Positions 47,639 through 61,271 of a DNA stretch of 64,000 nucleotides are shown piece after piece. Under the pieces are notes generated by a model. That model was not told where the DNA came from. It ran no database searches and saw only the letters and a list, made by a program, of their open reading frames with translations. The stretch is from Azorhizobium doebereinerae UFLA1-100 (lineage in GTDB: Bacteria; Pseudomonadota; Alphaproteobacteria; Rhizobiales; Xanthobacteraceae): assembly GCF_000473085.1 (NCBI RefSeq), contig NZ_AXBA01000010.1, positions 110,128 to 174,127 of the forward strand, in the 5' to 3' direction. Position numbers and translations under genes: made by a program. The first letter of the stretch is position 1. Every line of letters starts with the position of its first letter.

Positions 47639-48757
47639 CTACGCCGCCCGCGCTGTCCAGCGGCCGATGTCGAACGGGGCCAGCGGCACGTCGGTGGCCC
47701 CGTCCAGCACCAGCTCGCTGAGGATGGCGCCGACCCCGGGGCCGAGCTGGAAGCCGTGGCCGGAAAAGCCGAAGGCGTGGATCAGGCGCGGGGTGGTGCG
47801 GCTCGGGCCGATCACCGGAATATGGTCCGGCATCTCGCCGTCGATGCCCGACCAGGAGCGGATGACGCAGGCCCCGGCAAGGCTGGGCACCAGGGCTGTG
47901 GCCAGCGCCATGGCGGCGCGGGTCTCCTCCGCCGCCGGGCGCGACCAGGGAACGGCGGGATCGCTCACCCCGTGGCCGCCGCCGATGATGACGTTGCCGC
48001 GCGGGATCTGCCGCAGGTAGACATTGCCGCCCACCACGCCGAGATTGGGCTCGATGAAGTAGCGGATCGGCTCGGTCACCATCATGTTGGGGCTGAGCGG
48101 CTGCACAGGAACGGCCTCGTCGAACGCCGCCGCCACCGTCCCGCCCCAGAAGCCGGCGGTGTTGAGGAGCCAGGCGGCGCGCCACCGGCGCTCCCCGGCG
48201 GCCACCTGGAACAGCGTGCCGTCGAAGGCCAGCTCGGTGACCTTGGCGTGCTCCTCGATCACCGCGCCGGCGGCGCGGGCGGCGCGGGCGAGCGCGGGCA
48301 CCAGCAGGCGCGGGTTGGCGGCGCCGTCCTCGGGGGCCAGCGAGCCGGCGATCACCTTGGGGCCGAGCCAGGGATAGTCCACGTGCAGCGCGTTGCGGCC
48401 GACCAGGCGCAGCGGCAGGTCGTAGGCGCGGGCGACGTCCAGATAGGCGACCAGCTCGGCCTCCTCCTCCGGCGTGCGGGCGAGCTTCAGGTGTCCGCTG
48501 ACGGTGAATTCGGCGTCGGTGCCGGCGATCTCCACCAGGCGGTGCCACAGCGCCATGGAGCGGCGGGCGATGGGCAGTTCGGCCGGGTGGCGGCCCTGCT
48601 GGCGCACGCCGCCATAGTTCACGCCCGACGCCTGCCCGCCGACGAGGCCGCGTTCCAGCAGCACGCACGGCACGCCGCGTTGGGCGAGGTGCAGCGCGGC
48701 GGAGGTGCCCGCGCCGCCGGCGCCGATGATGAGGACCTCGGTATCGGTGACGCTCAT
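47639..48757 (-). CDS. FAD-dependent amine/D-amino-acid dehydrogenase (SoxB/HcnC/OoxB-like)
   Basis: 372-residue DAO-family flavoprotein: VLIIGAGGAGTSAALHLAQRG (about 9-29), NYGGVRQQGRHP, and the C-terminal GFSGHGFQLGPGVGAILSELV. It resembles the catalytic subunit of opine, hydroxyproline or glycine dehydrogenases that work with a [2Fe-2S] and a second FAD/NAD subunit, both of which lie just upstream (50406 and 49036) across a repeat-rich gap. Substrate unknown; a secondary or N-methylated amino acid is likely. Confidence 0.85.
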   Translation of the reverse strand: MSVTDTEVLIIGAGGAGTSAALHLAQRGVPCVLLERGLVGGQASGVNYGGVRQQGRHPAELPIARRSMALWHRLVEIAGTDAEFTVSGHLKLARTPEEEAELVAYLDVARAYDLPLRLVGRNALHVDYPWLGPKVIAGSLAPEDGAANPRLLVPALARAARAAGAVIEEHAKVTELAFDGTLFQVAAGERRWRAAWLLNTAGFWGGTVAAAFDEAVPVQPLSPNMMVTEPIRYFIEPNLGVVGGNVYLRQIPRGNVIIGGGHGVSDPAVPWSRPAAEETRAAMALATALVPSLAGACVIRSWSGIDGEMPDHIPVIGPSRTTPRLIHAFGFSGHGFQLGPGVGAILSELVLDGATDVPLAPFDIGRWTARAA

Positions 48758-49035
48758 GCCGCGCTCCCGTCTGTTGCGCGTGTGCTCATTTTATCCGCGC
48801 CTGCCGTGCTGCGTCCCCGCCGCTGGCGCGGCGCCCCCACCCCAGCCCTCCCCCGCAAGCGGGAGAGGGAGCAGGGGTGCGCCTGGCAGAGCGCGGCGGC
48901 GCGTGGGCCGTTGAGCGCGCGCCATCCCCTCGTCGCGCGGCAGAACCCTCTCCCGCTCGCGGGGGAGGGCAGGGTGGGGGCCGAAGCGCAGCTTCGGAAG
49001 GGCAGGGTGGTGTCCGAGGGTGTCGGGTGCGCCGC
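48758..49035. repeat. Palindromic GC-rich intergenic repeats, cluster 1
   Basis: 278 bp without a gene. Unit A (48811-48878) holds CCCTCCCCCGCAAGCGGGAG followed by AGGG. Unit B (48940-49000) holds CCCTCTCCCGCTCGCGGGGG, a GGGCAGGGTGGGGG run, then GAAGCGCAGCTTC. The same units recur at 55376-55661. They look like a REP-type family, and the hairpins could stop or stabilise transcripts. Confidence 0.75.
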
Positions 49036-50409
49036 TCATTCCGCCGCCTCGGCGAGCGGGACCGGCTTGACCGGCGGCTGGCCGCGCAGGCGGCCGATGG
49101 CGGCCACCTCGCGGTTCAGCGCGGCGGCGAGGATCTCCGCCCCCGCCGGGCCGCACACGCGGCCCTGGCAGCGGCCCATGCCGAGCCGGGTGAAGGCCTT
49201 GGCGCGATTCAGTTCGCGCGCGGTGCCGGTGGCCGGCGTGCCGCCGGCGGCGCGCAGGTCGCCGGCGGTGATGGCCTCGCAGCGGCACACCAGGGTGGCG
49301 TCCGGCACGGCGCGGGCGAGATCGGCCGGAAACGGAAAGGTCCGCTCCAGCGCGGTGCGGAAGCCGGCGAGGCGGGCGAGCGCGGCGTCCAGAGCGGCCA
49401 CCGTGTCCTGCGGCACCGGGCGGCCGGTGTCCTCCAGCAGCGCCAAGGCGGCGCGGGCGCCGGCGCGCTCCGCCACGTCGGCCCCGCCGATGCCGGCGCC
49501 GTCGCCGGCGAGATAAATGCCGGGCACCGGGGTGCGGCCGGCGATGTCGCGCTCCGGCAGCCAATTGTGCTGGTCGGCATCGAAGCGGAACGGCACGCCG
49601 GCGAGATCGGCCAATTGCGCCTCGGGCTTCAGCCCCCAGCCCAGCGCCACGGCATCGCAGGCCAGCGTGCGCGCCGCGCCGCGCGCGGTCTCGAAGGCAA
49701 GCCCGCTCACCTGGTCGCCCGCGCCGGTGATGGCGCGGGGGCGCACGCCCTCATAGACCGGCACGCCGGCGGCGCGCACGGCGGCCATGTAATAAAGCCC
49801 CTTCCAGAACACCGCGCCGCCCGCCAGCAGGCCGGGGGCGTGGCGCGCCTTGTGGGCGAAGGCGGTGGTGTCCAGCACCGCCGCCGGGCGGGCGCCGGCC
49901 TTCAGATACTGATAGGCCAGCAGCCACAGCAGCGGCCCGGTGCCGAGCAGCACGACCTTGTCGCCGATGGCGCAGCCCTGCGTCTTCAGGGCGATCTGCG
50001 CGGCGCCGAGCGTGGTCACGCCCGGCCGGGTCCAGCCGGGCACCGGCACCACCCGGTCCATGGCGCCGGTGCAGAGGAGCGCGGCGTCGAAATCCAGCGT
50101 GGCCTGCGTGCCCGCGCTCAGCACCTCCAGGCGCCGCCGGTGCGGATCGATATGCCAGACCAGCGTATTGGGGCGCCAGTCGGCGTGGGCCTTCAAGGCG
50201 TCGAGCGTGGCGTGCAGCGCGGTGGCGCGCTTGGCCTCGAAGCCGTAGAGGCGGCGGGCGTCGCGGGAGAGTTGGGCGGGCGGGCGCTGGTAGATGCGGC
50301 CGCCGCCGTCGGGCGCCTCGTCGAGCCAGAGCGGGGTGAGCCCCGCCGCCACCAGTTGCTCCACCGCGCGGACCCCGGCGGGCCCGGCGCCGACCACCGC
50401 CACTTTCAT
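49036..50409 (-). CDS. FAD/NAD-binding oxidoreductase subunit with BFD-type [2Fe-2S] domain (HcnB/OoxA-like)
   Basis: 457 residues. It shows MKVAVVGAGPAGVRAVEQLVAAG at the N-terminus, GTGPLLWLLAYQYLKAG for a second nucleotide site, and GIYLAGDGAGIGGADVAERAG. Four cysteines near the C-terminus (LVCRCEAIT, MGRCQGRVCGPAG) match the BFD-like cluster of opine oxidase alpha and HcnB. Its ATG overlaps the stop of the [2Fe-2S] gene (ATGA). Confidence 0.9.
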   Translation of the reverse strand: MKVAVVGAGPAGVRAVEQLVAAGLTPLWLDEAPDGGGRIYQRPPAQLSRDARRLYGFEAKRATALHATLDALKAHADWRPNTLVWHIDPHRRRLEVLSAGTQATLDFDAALLCTGAMDRVVPVPGWTRPGVTTLGAAQIALKTQGCAIGDKVVLLGTGPLLWLLAYQYLKAGARPAAVLDTTAFAHKARHAPGLLAGGAVFWKGLYYMAAVRAAGVPVYEGVRPRAITGAGDQVSGLAFETARGAARTLACDAVALGWGLKPEAQLADLAGVPFRFDADQHNWLPERDIAGRTPVPGIYLAGDGAGIGGADVAERAGARAALALLEDTGRPVPQDTVAALDAALARLAGFRTALERTFPFPADLARAVPDATLVCRCEAITAGDLRAAGGTPATGTARELNRAKAFTRLGMGRCQGRVCGPAGAEILAAALNREVAAIGRLRGQPPVKPVPLAEAAE

Positions 50410-50681
50410 AGGCGCCTCACCACCATGCCGTCCGCGGCCGGCGTGGCGCAGGCGCGCACGCGGCCGAGGCCGTCCACCGCCACCCAGCAATCCTGGCAGG
50501 CGCCCATGTGGCAGAAGCCGGCGCGCGGCTCCTGGGCGAACAGGTTGGGGCTGAGATGCCCGGCGCCGCCCGCCAGCAGAGCGGTGAGCAGGGTGTCGCC
50601 GTCCTGCGCGCTGACCGGCGCGCCGTCGAGGGTCAGGGCGATCGGCGCCCGGCCGGCGTCGCGCAGCCGCTTCAGCCTCAC
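50406..50681 (-). CDS. Small [2Fe-2S] protein (HcnA/LhpE-like)
   Basis: 91 residues from a GTG start at 50681 that overlaps the SDR stop (GTGA). Ferredoxin-like fold with AGFCHMGACQDCWVAVDG and a later cysteine in VRACATP. It is the electron-transfer partner in three-subunit flavin dehydrogenases, here with the products at 49036 and 47639. Confidence 0.88.
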   Translation of the reverse strand: MRLKRLRDAGRAPIALTLDGAPVSAQDGDTLLTALLAGGAGHLSPNLFAQEPRAGFCHMGACQDCWVAVDGLGRVRACATPAADGMVVRRL

Positions 50682-51365
50682 AGCATGTCCTCCCTCTGGC
50701 AGTTGACCAGAAGCTCGGCGATGCTCGCCGTGTTGGGCAGGCCGATGAGCGTCTCCACCAGCGCGGCGATGTCCTCCGGCCGGGTCATGGCGGCGCGCGG
50801 CACCTTGGTGACATGGGCGGTCATGTCGGTGTCCACGAAGCCGGGGCACAGCGCGGTGGCGCGGATGCCGTGCTCCCAGCCCTGCTGGCGCACGCCGTGG
50901 GTGAGGGCGAGGAGGGCGAACTTGCTCATGGCATAGCCCACGTTCTCGTTGCGCACGCGCTTGCCGGACAGCGAGGCCACGTTCACCACCCGGCCGCTGC
51001 CGGAGGCGATGAGATGCGGCCAGGCGGCGCGGATCACCCGCATCGGCCCCTTGGCGTTGATGGTCCATTGCGCGTCGAAGGCGGTCTCGTCCGCATCCAG
51101 GAAGCGCGCCACGGGATTGATGCCGGCGGCGTTGATGAGCACGTCGATGCGGCCGAAGGCGGCATGGGCCTCGGCCACCCAGGCTGTCGCGCCGTCGGGC
51201 TCGCCGGCATCGAAGCGGGCGGCGTGGACGCCCTCCGGCAGGCTGGCGCGCCTCGGATCGCGCACGCCGGCGCTGATGTGGTAGCCGGCCGCCGACAGGC
51301 GCGCGGCGATGGCCTTGCCGATGCCGCGCGTGGCGCCGGAGACGAGGGCGACGCGGCCCTTGGGA

Positions 51366-51373
<8 letters not shown>
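50678..51373 (-). CDS. Short-chain dehydrogenase/reductase
   Basis: 231 residues of classical SDR type: SGATRGIGKAIAARL (cofactor glycines, about 12-26), NAAG, the Ser in VVNVASLSGK and YxxxK in YAMSKFALL. The start at 51373 overlaps the ABC ATPase end by 8 bp. It probably oxidises or reduces an intermediate of the operon; substrate not predictable. Confidence 0.9.
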
Positions 51374-52402
<1,029 letters not shown>

Positions 52403-52406
<4 letters not shown>

Positions 52407-54343
52407 GCCACCTCCATCCAGCGGATGCAGCGGGCGATGCGGCCGGGGGCCACCTCGATGCTGGCAGGGGGGGTGCTGTCGCAGGCCGGGGTGGCGAAGC
52501 CGCAGCGCGGGGCGAAGCGGCAGCCGGGCGGCAGCGCGGCCGGGGACGGCACGGTGCCGGGAATGGCGGTCAGCTCCTCGGCCTCGCTCTCCGGCGCGCT
52601 CGCCAGCAAAGCGGCGGTGTAGGGATGGCGCGGCCGGGCGAACACCTCGGCCACCGGGCCTTCCTCCACCACCTCGCCGGCATACATCACCACCACCTTG
52701 TCGGCGATCTGGCGCACCACGGCGAGATTGTGGGTGACGAACAGCAGGCCCATTCCCGTCGTGTCCTTGCCCTCCGTGTCCTTGCCCTCCTGGCCCCGGC
52801 CGCTGCCGCTCTCGCCCTTGAGGTCGGCCAGGAGGTCGAGGATCTGCGCCTGCACGGTGACGTCGAGCGCGGTGGTGGGCTCGTCGGCGATCAGCAGGCG
52901 CGGGGTGTTGGCGACCGCCGCGGCGATCATCACCCGCTGCTTCTGGCCGCCGGACAGTTCGTGCGGGAAGGCGCCGGCGCGCCGCTCCGGATCGGGCAGG
53001 CCGACGCGGCGGAACAGCGCCACCACCTTGGCCTTCGCCGCGCGGGCCGAGCCCTCGCCAGTCATCCCGCCGCCATGGGCGCGGATGGCTTCGGCCACCT
53101 GCTTGCCGCAGCGGTGCACCGGGTTGAGGCTGGCGGAGGGGTCCTGGAAGATGATGGACAGGTCGTTGCCGCGCAGCCGGCGCATCTGGCCCTCCGGCAA
53201 ATGCAGCAGGTCGGCCACCGTGCCGTCGCGGCGCGAGAAGCGGATCGAGCCGCCCGCCGGCGTCACCACCGGCGGCAGCAGCCCCATGACGGCGAGCGCG
53301 GTCAGCGTCTTGCCCGAGCCGCTCTCGCCCACCAGCGCCACCGTCTCGCCCGGCGCCACGCCGAACGAGACGCCGCGCACCACGTTCAGCGGCCCGGCGG
53401 GGGTCTTGAGGCTGAGCGTCAGGTTGTCGATGCGCACCAGCGAGGGGGCGGGCTCGGTGGTGGCCTGCGGCAGCGCGGCGGAGCGGGCGCGGCGCAGGAA
53501 GCCGGGGATCACCCCCATGGCCGCGCCGCGCGGGTCCATCACGTCGCGCAGCCGGTCGCACACCACGTTGAGCAGCAGCACCGTGCCGGCGAGCGCCAGG
53601 CAGGGCCACAGCAGCAGCAGCGGCGCCTGCTCCATCACCGAGCGGGCGGAGCGGATCATCAGCCCCCAGGAGGGGGAGGGCGGCACCACGCCGAGGCCGA
53701 GGAAGGAGAGCCCGCTCTCCAGCATCATGGCCGCCGCGACCGTCAGCGAGAACTGCACCAGCAAAGGCGGGGCGATGTTGGGCAGCACGGTGCGGAACAG
53801 CACGCGCGCGGAGGTGGCGCCGAGCGCGGTCTGCGCCGTCACATAGTCCAGCGTGCGGGCGGACAGGGTCTCGGCATAGGCGACGCGGGCATAGCCGGGG
53901 GTGAACAATATGGTCAGCACCAGCACCAGCGTCACCGCGCCGGGGCCGAGCAGGGTGACCACCAGCAGCGCCAGCAGCATGGGCGGGAAGCACAGCACCA
54001 CTTCGGCGAGGCGCACGCTCATCAGCTCCACCACGCCGCGGAAATAGCCGCCGACGAGGCCGAGCAGGGTGCCGATCAGCCCGGCGCAGGCGGCGGCGAG
54101 GATGGAGACGGACAGCGACACCCGCCCGCCCCAGATGATGCGGGAGAAGACGTCGCGGCCGTATTCGTCCTGGCCCAGCAGGTGGCCGAGGGAGGGCGTG
54201 GACAGGCGCTCGGACACCTGCTGCTTCACCGGGTCGGCCAGCGGCAGCAGCGGAGCGGCGGCGACCGTGAGCAGCACCAAGGCGAGCAGCGCGCCGGGCA
54301 GCACCAGGCGGTGGAAGCGGGGGGAGGCGAGAGAAGCGCTCAT
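52403..54343 (-). CDS. Peptide-type ABC transporter permease fused to ATPase (DppC-DppD-like)
   Basis: 646 residues. Residues 1-275 are a DppC-like permease (HLLGQDEYGRDVFSRIIWGG; ALGATSARVLFRTVLPNIAPP). Residues 300-646 are a DppD-like ATPase (GESGSGKTLTALAVMG; FPHELSGGQKQRVMIAAA; LLIADEPTTALD; cysteines in CRFAPRCGFATPAC). An insert before the H-loop (about 515-535) contains EGKDT twice, from a 15-bp tandem repeat at 52761-52790. Coupled to both neighbours by ATGA overlaps. Confidence 0.92.
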
Positions 54344-55293
54344 GCGTGGCGCACCCGGGGATCGAGGGCGGCGTAGGCGAGGTCCACCACCAGGTTCAGG
54401 AACACGAACAGGATGGAGATGGCGAGCACGATGCCGAGCACTTCGGGATAATCGCGCGCCTCCACCGAGCGCACCAGGTAGCCGGAGAGGCCGGGCCAGT
54501 TGAACACGTATTCAACAAGCACCGTGCCGCCGAGCAGGGCGCCGAGGTGCAGCGCCACCACGGTGAGCACGGGGGAGAGCGCGTTGCGCAGCACGTGGCG
54601 CAGGATGATGAGGCGCGGCCCGACGCCGCGCGCCTGCGCCGCCCGCACATGGTCGCGCCCCAGCACCTCCAGCACCGAGGAGCGGGTAACGCGGAACACC
54701 ACGGCGGCGAGCCCCACGGCGATGGTGCCGGCCGGCATCAGCAGCAATGCGAGATGGCGGCCGGGGTTCTGCGCCAGCGGCACGTAGCCGCCGGCCGACA
54801 CCCAGCCGAGCTTCTGGGCGAAGATCAGGATGGCGAGCGTGCCCACCACGAACACCGGCACCGAGAGCGCCACGCCGGCGATGACGCTGGCGACGCGATC
54901 CAGCCGGCCGCCCACCCTGAGCGCCGCCGCCGTGCCGAACGGCATGCCGATGGCGAGCGCCAGCACCGCCGCGCCGCCGATCAGCTCCAGCGTGCGCGGC
55001 AGGCGCAGCGCGATCTCGGCGGCAACCGGATGGTCGTCCTGGAGCGAGGTGCCGAAATTGCCGTGCAGCAGGCCCACCCAATAGGTGAAATATTGCTGGA
55101 TCAGCGGCAGGTCGAGCCCGAGCCGCTCGCGCAGCTCGGCCACGGCGGCCGGGTCGGGCGCGACGCCGCCCTGGGACAGCAGCAGCTCGGCCGGATCGCC
55201 CGGTATGAGGTGGATCACCAGGAACACCAGTGTGGCCACCAGCCAGACCAGCACGAGGGCGATGCCGGTGCGGCGCAGCGCGAAGGCGAGCAT
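54340..55293 (-). CDS. Peptide-type ABC transporter permease (DppB-like)
   Basis: 317 residues with six predicted membrane helices, N-terminal ALRRTGIALVLVWLVATLVFL and the coupling motif AAQARGVGPRLIILRHVLRNALSP. Pairs with the fused permease at 52403. Confidence 0.94.
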   Translation of the reverse strand: MLAFALRRTGIALVLVWLVATLVFLVIHLIPGDPAELLLSQGGVAPDPAAVAELRERLGLDLPLIQQYFTYWVGLLHGNFGTSLQDDHPVAAEIALRLPRTLELIGGAAVLALAIGMPFGTAAALRVGGRLDRVASVIAGVALSVPVFVVGTLAILIFAQKLGWVSAGGYVPLAQNPGRHLALLLMPAGTIAVGLAAVVFRVTRSSVLEVLGRDHVRAAQARGVGPRLIILRHVLRNALSPVLTVVALHLGALLGGTVLVEYVFNWPGLSGYLVRSVEARDYPEVLGIVLAISILFVFLNLVVDLAYAALDPRVRHA

Positions 55294-55833
55294 CAGTCAC
55301 GGCCTCCCGGGGGTGAGGGTGAAGGGATTTTGGCCCGCGCGGGACCTGCGGCCGGTCGCGGGGGGATGGCGCGTCACCCCCCTCCCCAGCCCTCCCCCGC
55401 AAGGGGGGAGGGGGCGCGGGTGCGTGGGATGAGGGGCGGCGGATTCAAGGCGAAGGCGGATGGGCAGCGGCGTGCACGCCATCCTGCGGGCGTGCGGCAG
55501 AACCCTCTCCCGCTTGCGGGGGAGGGCAGGGAGGGGGCCGAAGCGCAGCTTCGGAGAAGGCGGGCGGTGTGCGGTGGGAGCCGGCGTGCGGGGTCGGTGC
55601 GTCCCCGCCGCTGGCGCGGCGCCCCCACCCCAACCCTCCCCCGCAAGCGGGAGAGGGAGCACGGTCGCGCCCGGGAGAGGGAGGTGCGCCCCGCCCGCCC
55701 GCTGCGGGCCCAGATCTTCCTCCACTGCGCGGTAGAGGGGGCACAGCCGCGCGGGGTGAGGGGCGCGCGCTCCGTTGCCGCCCGCGGGCGGGAGACAGCG
55801 TGTGGCGCGCATGCGTCCCCGCTCCGCCATGGC
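55294..55833. repeat. Palindromic GC-rich intergenic repeats, cluster 2
   Basis: 540 bp between the binding-protein gene and the permease gene, with no credible gene. Repeat units are at 55376-55420 (CCCTCCCCCGCAAGGGGGGA then GGGG), 55496-55555 (CCCTCTCCCGCTTGCGGGGG plus GAAGCGCAGCTTC) and 55598-55661 (unit A as at 48811, preceded by the same GTCCCCGCCGCTGGCGCGGC). These are the same A and B units as cluster 1. Confidence 0.75.
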
Positions 55834-57360
55834 TCAGCCGACCGTCGTGGTTTCGAAGGTCTCGCCGGAATAGAAGGTCAGCGCGCCCGGCATGTTCTTG
55901 AAGCCGGTCACCTCCTTGCGCATGGCGTAGCCCTGGCTGCGCAGGGCGAGGCCCACCATCGGCACCTGGTCGATCGCCACCTGCTCCAGCTCGTGATAGA
56001 TCGCCTTGCGCTTCACCTCGTCGAATTCCTCGCGCCCGGCCTGGAACAGCTCGGTGAGCTTGGGGATCGAGAGGTTGTAGCTGCGCACGTAGGAGGGCGA
56101 GAGGCTGCCGTCCACATAGCCGGACAGGCCGTCCGGGTCGTTGCTGTCGGCCGAGGTGCCCATGATGGCGAAGTCGTACTGGCCGCGGTTGCCCAGCGAC
56201 ACGCGGGTCGCCCAGTCCGGCAGGTTCAGCTCGGCATTGATGCCGACCGCCGCCAGATGCTGCTGCACCACTTCCGCCGTGTCCTTGTGCATGCCGTATT
56301 GCGCGGTCGACAGCAGCTTGCAGTTCAGCCCGCCGCCGAAGCCGGCCTCGGCCAGCAGCTTCTTCGACAGGTCGGGATTATAGGCCCAGCCCTCGACGAG
56401 GTCGGGGTTGAAGAAGGCGCTTTCCTTGGGGATCGGCAGGTGCGCCAGCGGCGCGCCCCGGCCGAAGAAGGCGCTCTTGACGATCTCCTCGCGGCGGATG
56501 GCGTGGGCCACCGCCTTGCGCACGCGGGCATCGTTGAACGGCGGGCGCGAGCCGTTGAAGATCACCGACATGAACGGCCCGTCCACGGCGTCGAGCTTCA
56601 GGGCCGGGTCCTTCTCGATGCTGGCCATGGCCTGCCACGGCACGTATTCGATCAGGTCCACGTCGCCGCTCTGGAGCGCGGCCACGCGCAGGTTCTCGTC
56701 GGCATAGACGACGATGCGGATGCCCTTCAGCTTGGGCATGCCGGGGCGGTAATAGTGCGGGCTCGCCTCCAGGTCCATGGACACGCCGCGCTCGGCGTCC
56801 TTCAGGATGAACGGGCCGGCGCCGATCTGCTGGCTGGCGGTGGAGGCCTTCGACATGATCGGCATGTGGTAGCTGGCCATCAGCAGCGGCAGCGTCACGG
56901 TCGGCTGCTTCAGCACCAGGCGCACGGTCTTGTCGTCCGGGGTCTCGATCTTCTCGACCCCCTGCATCTCGGTGCGCTGGAAGGCGGTGGACTTCTCGCC
57001 CGCCACCTGCTCGATGGTCCACTTCACGTCGGCGGACGTGACCTTCTCGCCATTGCTGAACTTGGCGTCGCGCAGCTTGAACACCCAGGCGTTCTTGCCG
57101 TCCGGCGCCCAGCTCTCCGCCAGCTCGCCGCGGATCTTGCCGTCCGGGCCGTAGGAGGTGAGGCCGCGATAGAGGGCGAGCTTCACGGTGGCCGAGGCGG
57201 TGCCGGCATTGGCCCAGGGCTGCACGCTGGGCGGGAAGCTGGAGATGCCGAAGGTGAGGATGCCCGGCGTGCGGGCCTGGGCGCCGGGAATGCGCAGCAT
57301 CGGCACCATGGCCGCTGCGGCGGCGCCGGCGAGAATTGAGCGGCGGGTCAGGTCGGCCAT
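55834..57360 (-). CDS. Peptide-type ABC transporter substrate-binding protein
   Basis: 508-residue SBP_bac_5 protein with a Tat-type leader (LTRRSILAGAAAAAMVPML). Landmarks are YRGLTSYGPDGKIRGELAESW and KFSNGEKVTSADVKWTIEQV. ATG 57360 is chosen because GGAG is 8 nt upstream, too close to 57366. Members bind peptides, opines, nickel-chelates or other ligands; the neighbours suggest a catabolic substrate. Confidence 0.92.
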   Translation of the reverse strand: MADLTRRSILAGAAAAAMVPMLRIPGAQARTPGILTFGISSFPPSVQPWANAGTASATVKLALYRGLTSYGPDGKIRGELAESWAPDGKNAWVFKLRDAKFSNGEKVTSADVKWTIEQVAGEKSTAFQRTEMQGVEKIETPDDKTVRLVLKQPTVTLPLLMASYHMPIMSKASTASQQIGAGPFILKDAERGVSMDLEASPHYYRPGMPKLKGIRIVVYADENLRVAALQSGDVDLIEYVPWQAMASIEKDPALKLDAVDGPFMSVIFNGSRPPFNDARVRKAVAHAIRREEIVKSAFFGRGAPLAHLPIPKESAFFNPDLVEGWAYNPDLSKKLLAEAGFGGGLNCKLLSTAQYGMHKDTAEVVQQHLAAVGINAELNLPDWATRVSLGNRGQYDFAIMGTSADSNDPDGLSGYVDGSLSPSYVRSYNLSIPKLTELFQAGREEFDEVKRKAIYHELEQVAIDQVPMVGLALRSQGYAMRKEVTGFKNMPGALTFYSGETFETTTVG

Positions 57361-57517
57361 GTCCATGTCTCCGGTAGAGCGGGGCAAGGCCGCATGGCGC
57401 GGCTGGCCCGGAAGCGAACAAAGGTCGGCGTCTCTGCGGGCATCGGGCCGCGGCCGCGCGGGCGGCAGCCCAGGGCGCGCGCGGGCGGCGCGCCGTCACG
57501 AACGGAACCAGGGGTGG

Positions 57518-57542
57518 GCGGCGGCCGGCGACCGGCCGCCGC
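57518..57542 (-). terminator. Hairpin after hyuB
   Basis: GCGGCGGCCGG and CCGGCCGCCGC form a perfect 11-bp stem with a 3-nt loop, 7 bp past the hyuB stop. No U tract. It may attenuate transcription from hyuAB into the transporter genes. Confidence 0.55.
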
Positions 57543-57549
57543 GCCGTCG

Positions 57550-59198
57550 TCAGTAGCCGTAGATCTCGCGGGCGGTGGGCAGGTCGATCACGCCCTCGGC
57601 GATGTCGAGCGTCACCGCAGCGCGGTCACGCTCGGCCGGCGCGCCGTAGCCGCCGGCGCCGGGGCTCACCACCGCGAACCACTGGCCGGCCTTCAGCGTC
57701 AGGCTGTCGCGCACGCGCACCACGCCGGGGCCGCATTCCACCCCGCCATGGCCGCCGGCGCCGCCGCCGTCGAGGCCCCAGCTCCTGGACTGGAGGCGGG
57801 AGACGTCCACGCGCACCCGGCAGTCCTCGTCGGCGCGGTAGACCCGGCGCAGGCCGAGGCCGCCGCGATAGCGCCCGACGCCGCCGGAGCCGTCCACCAG
57901 CTCGTAGCGCAGCAGGGTCAGCGGATACTCGGTCTCCAGCGCCTCGATGGGCAGGTTGGAGGTGTTGGTGACGTGGACGTGCACGCCGTCGAGCCCGTCC
58001 TTATTGTGCCGCGCGCCGGAGCCGCCGCCCATGGTCTCCAGATAGACCCAGATGGCGCCGGTGTCCTTGCGCTGGCCGATGAAGGTGGCCACGGTGCAGG
58101 CGCTGTTGGAGCAGGCCGTCACCTTGTGCGGCACCGCCTGGGCGAGCGCGCCGAGGATGAGGTCGGCGACGCGCTGGCAGGTCTGCACCCGGCCGTTCAC
58201 GGCGGCGGGGTGGGTACAGCTCACCACGCTGCCGGCGCGGGCGGTCACCGTGAGCGGGCGGGCGAGGCCGGCATTGGGCAGGATGGTGGGGTCCACCACC
58301 GACTTGACCACGTAATAGGCGGTGGCCTGGAGCGCGGTGTGGGTCATGTTGATGCCGGCGCGCAGTTGGTCCGGCGCGTCGAAGTCCAGCGTCATGGCAT
58401 CGCCCCTGACGGTGATCTCGACGCTGAGCGGCAGGGTGCCCTCGATCTCGGAATTGTCGAACACGTCGGCGAAGCGGTAGCTGCCGTCCGGGATGGCGGC
58501 GATGCCGGCGCGCATGCGGCGCTCGGCATAGTCGAGCAGGGCCTCGCCCGCCGCCAGCACCACGTCGGTGCCGTACTTGGCGCAGAGCGCCTGGAAGCGC
58601 TGCACGCCGACGCGGTTGGCGGCCATCTGGGCGCGCAGGTCCGACAGGCGCTCGTGCGGCACCTGGCAGTTGAGCAGGATGAGGTCCTGCACGTCCTTGT
58701 TCAGCTCGCCGGCGCGATAGAGCCGCACCGGGGGAATGCGCAGGCCTTCCTGGTAGATGTGGGCGTGGCCGCGGTCGGCGAAGTCGGAATGGTGGGCCAG
58801 ATTCACCGTCCAGGCGACGATGGCGCCGTCGATGAAGATCGGCTCGGCCAAGACGATGTCCGGCAGGTGGGTGCCGCCGCCGGCATAGGCGTCGTTGCCC
58901 ACGAACACGTCGCCGGGCTGCATGCCGGCGGTCGGGTGCAGCTTCAGGATGTGCGGCACGATGCCGATGAAGCTGCCGAGGTGGATCGGGATGTGCTCGG
59001 CTTGGCACAGCGTGTTGCCGGAGGCGTCGAACAGCGCCGTGGAGCAGTCGCGCCGCTCCTTGATGTTGGTGGAATAGGAGGCGCGGATCAGCGCCTCGCC
59101 GGTCTCCTCGACGATGGAGGAGAGCGCGGCGCCGATCACCTCCACGGTGATCGGGTCGAGCGCGGGCGCGGGCACGGCGAGAGAGGGCTTGAGGAAGG

Positions 59199-59202
<4 letters not shown>
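57550..59202 (-). CDS. Hydantoinase B / oxoprolinase-family subunit
   Basis: 550 residues of the HyuB/N-methylhydantoinase B family (DPITVEVIGAALSSIVEETGEALIRASYS; GDVFVGNDAYAGGGTHLPDI; HHSDFADRG; NSEIEGTLPLS; GGGSGARHNKDGLDG). It forms the ATP-dependent amidohydrolase with HyuA, with which it overlaps by 4 bp. Substrate class is cyclic amides such as hydantoins or 5-oxoproline. Confidence 0.92.
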
Positions 59203-61271
<2,069 letters not shown>
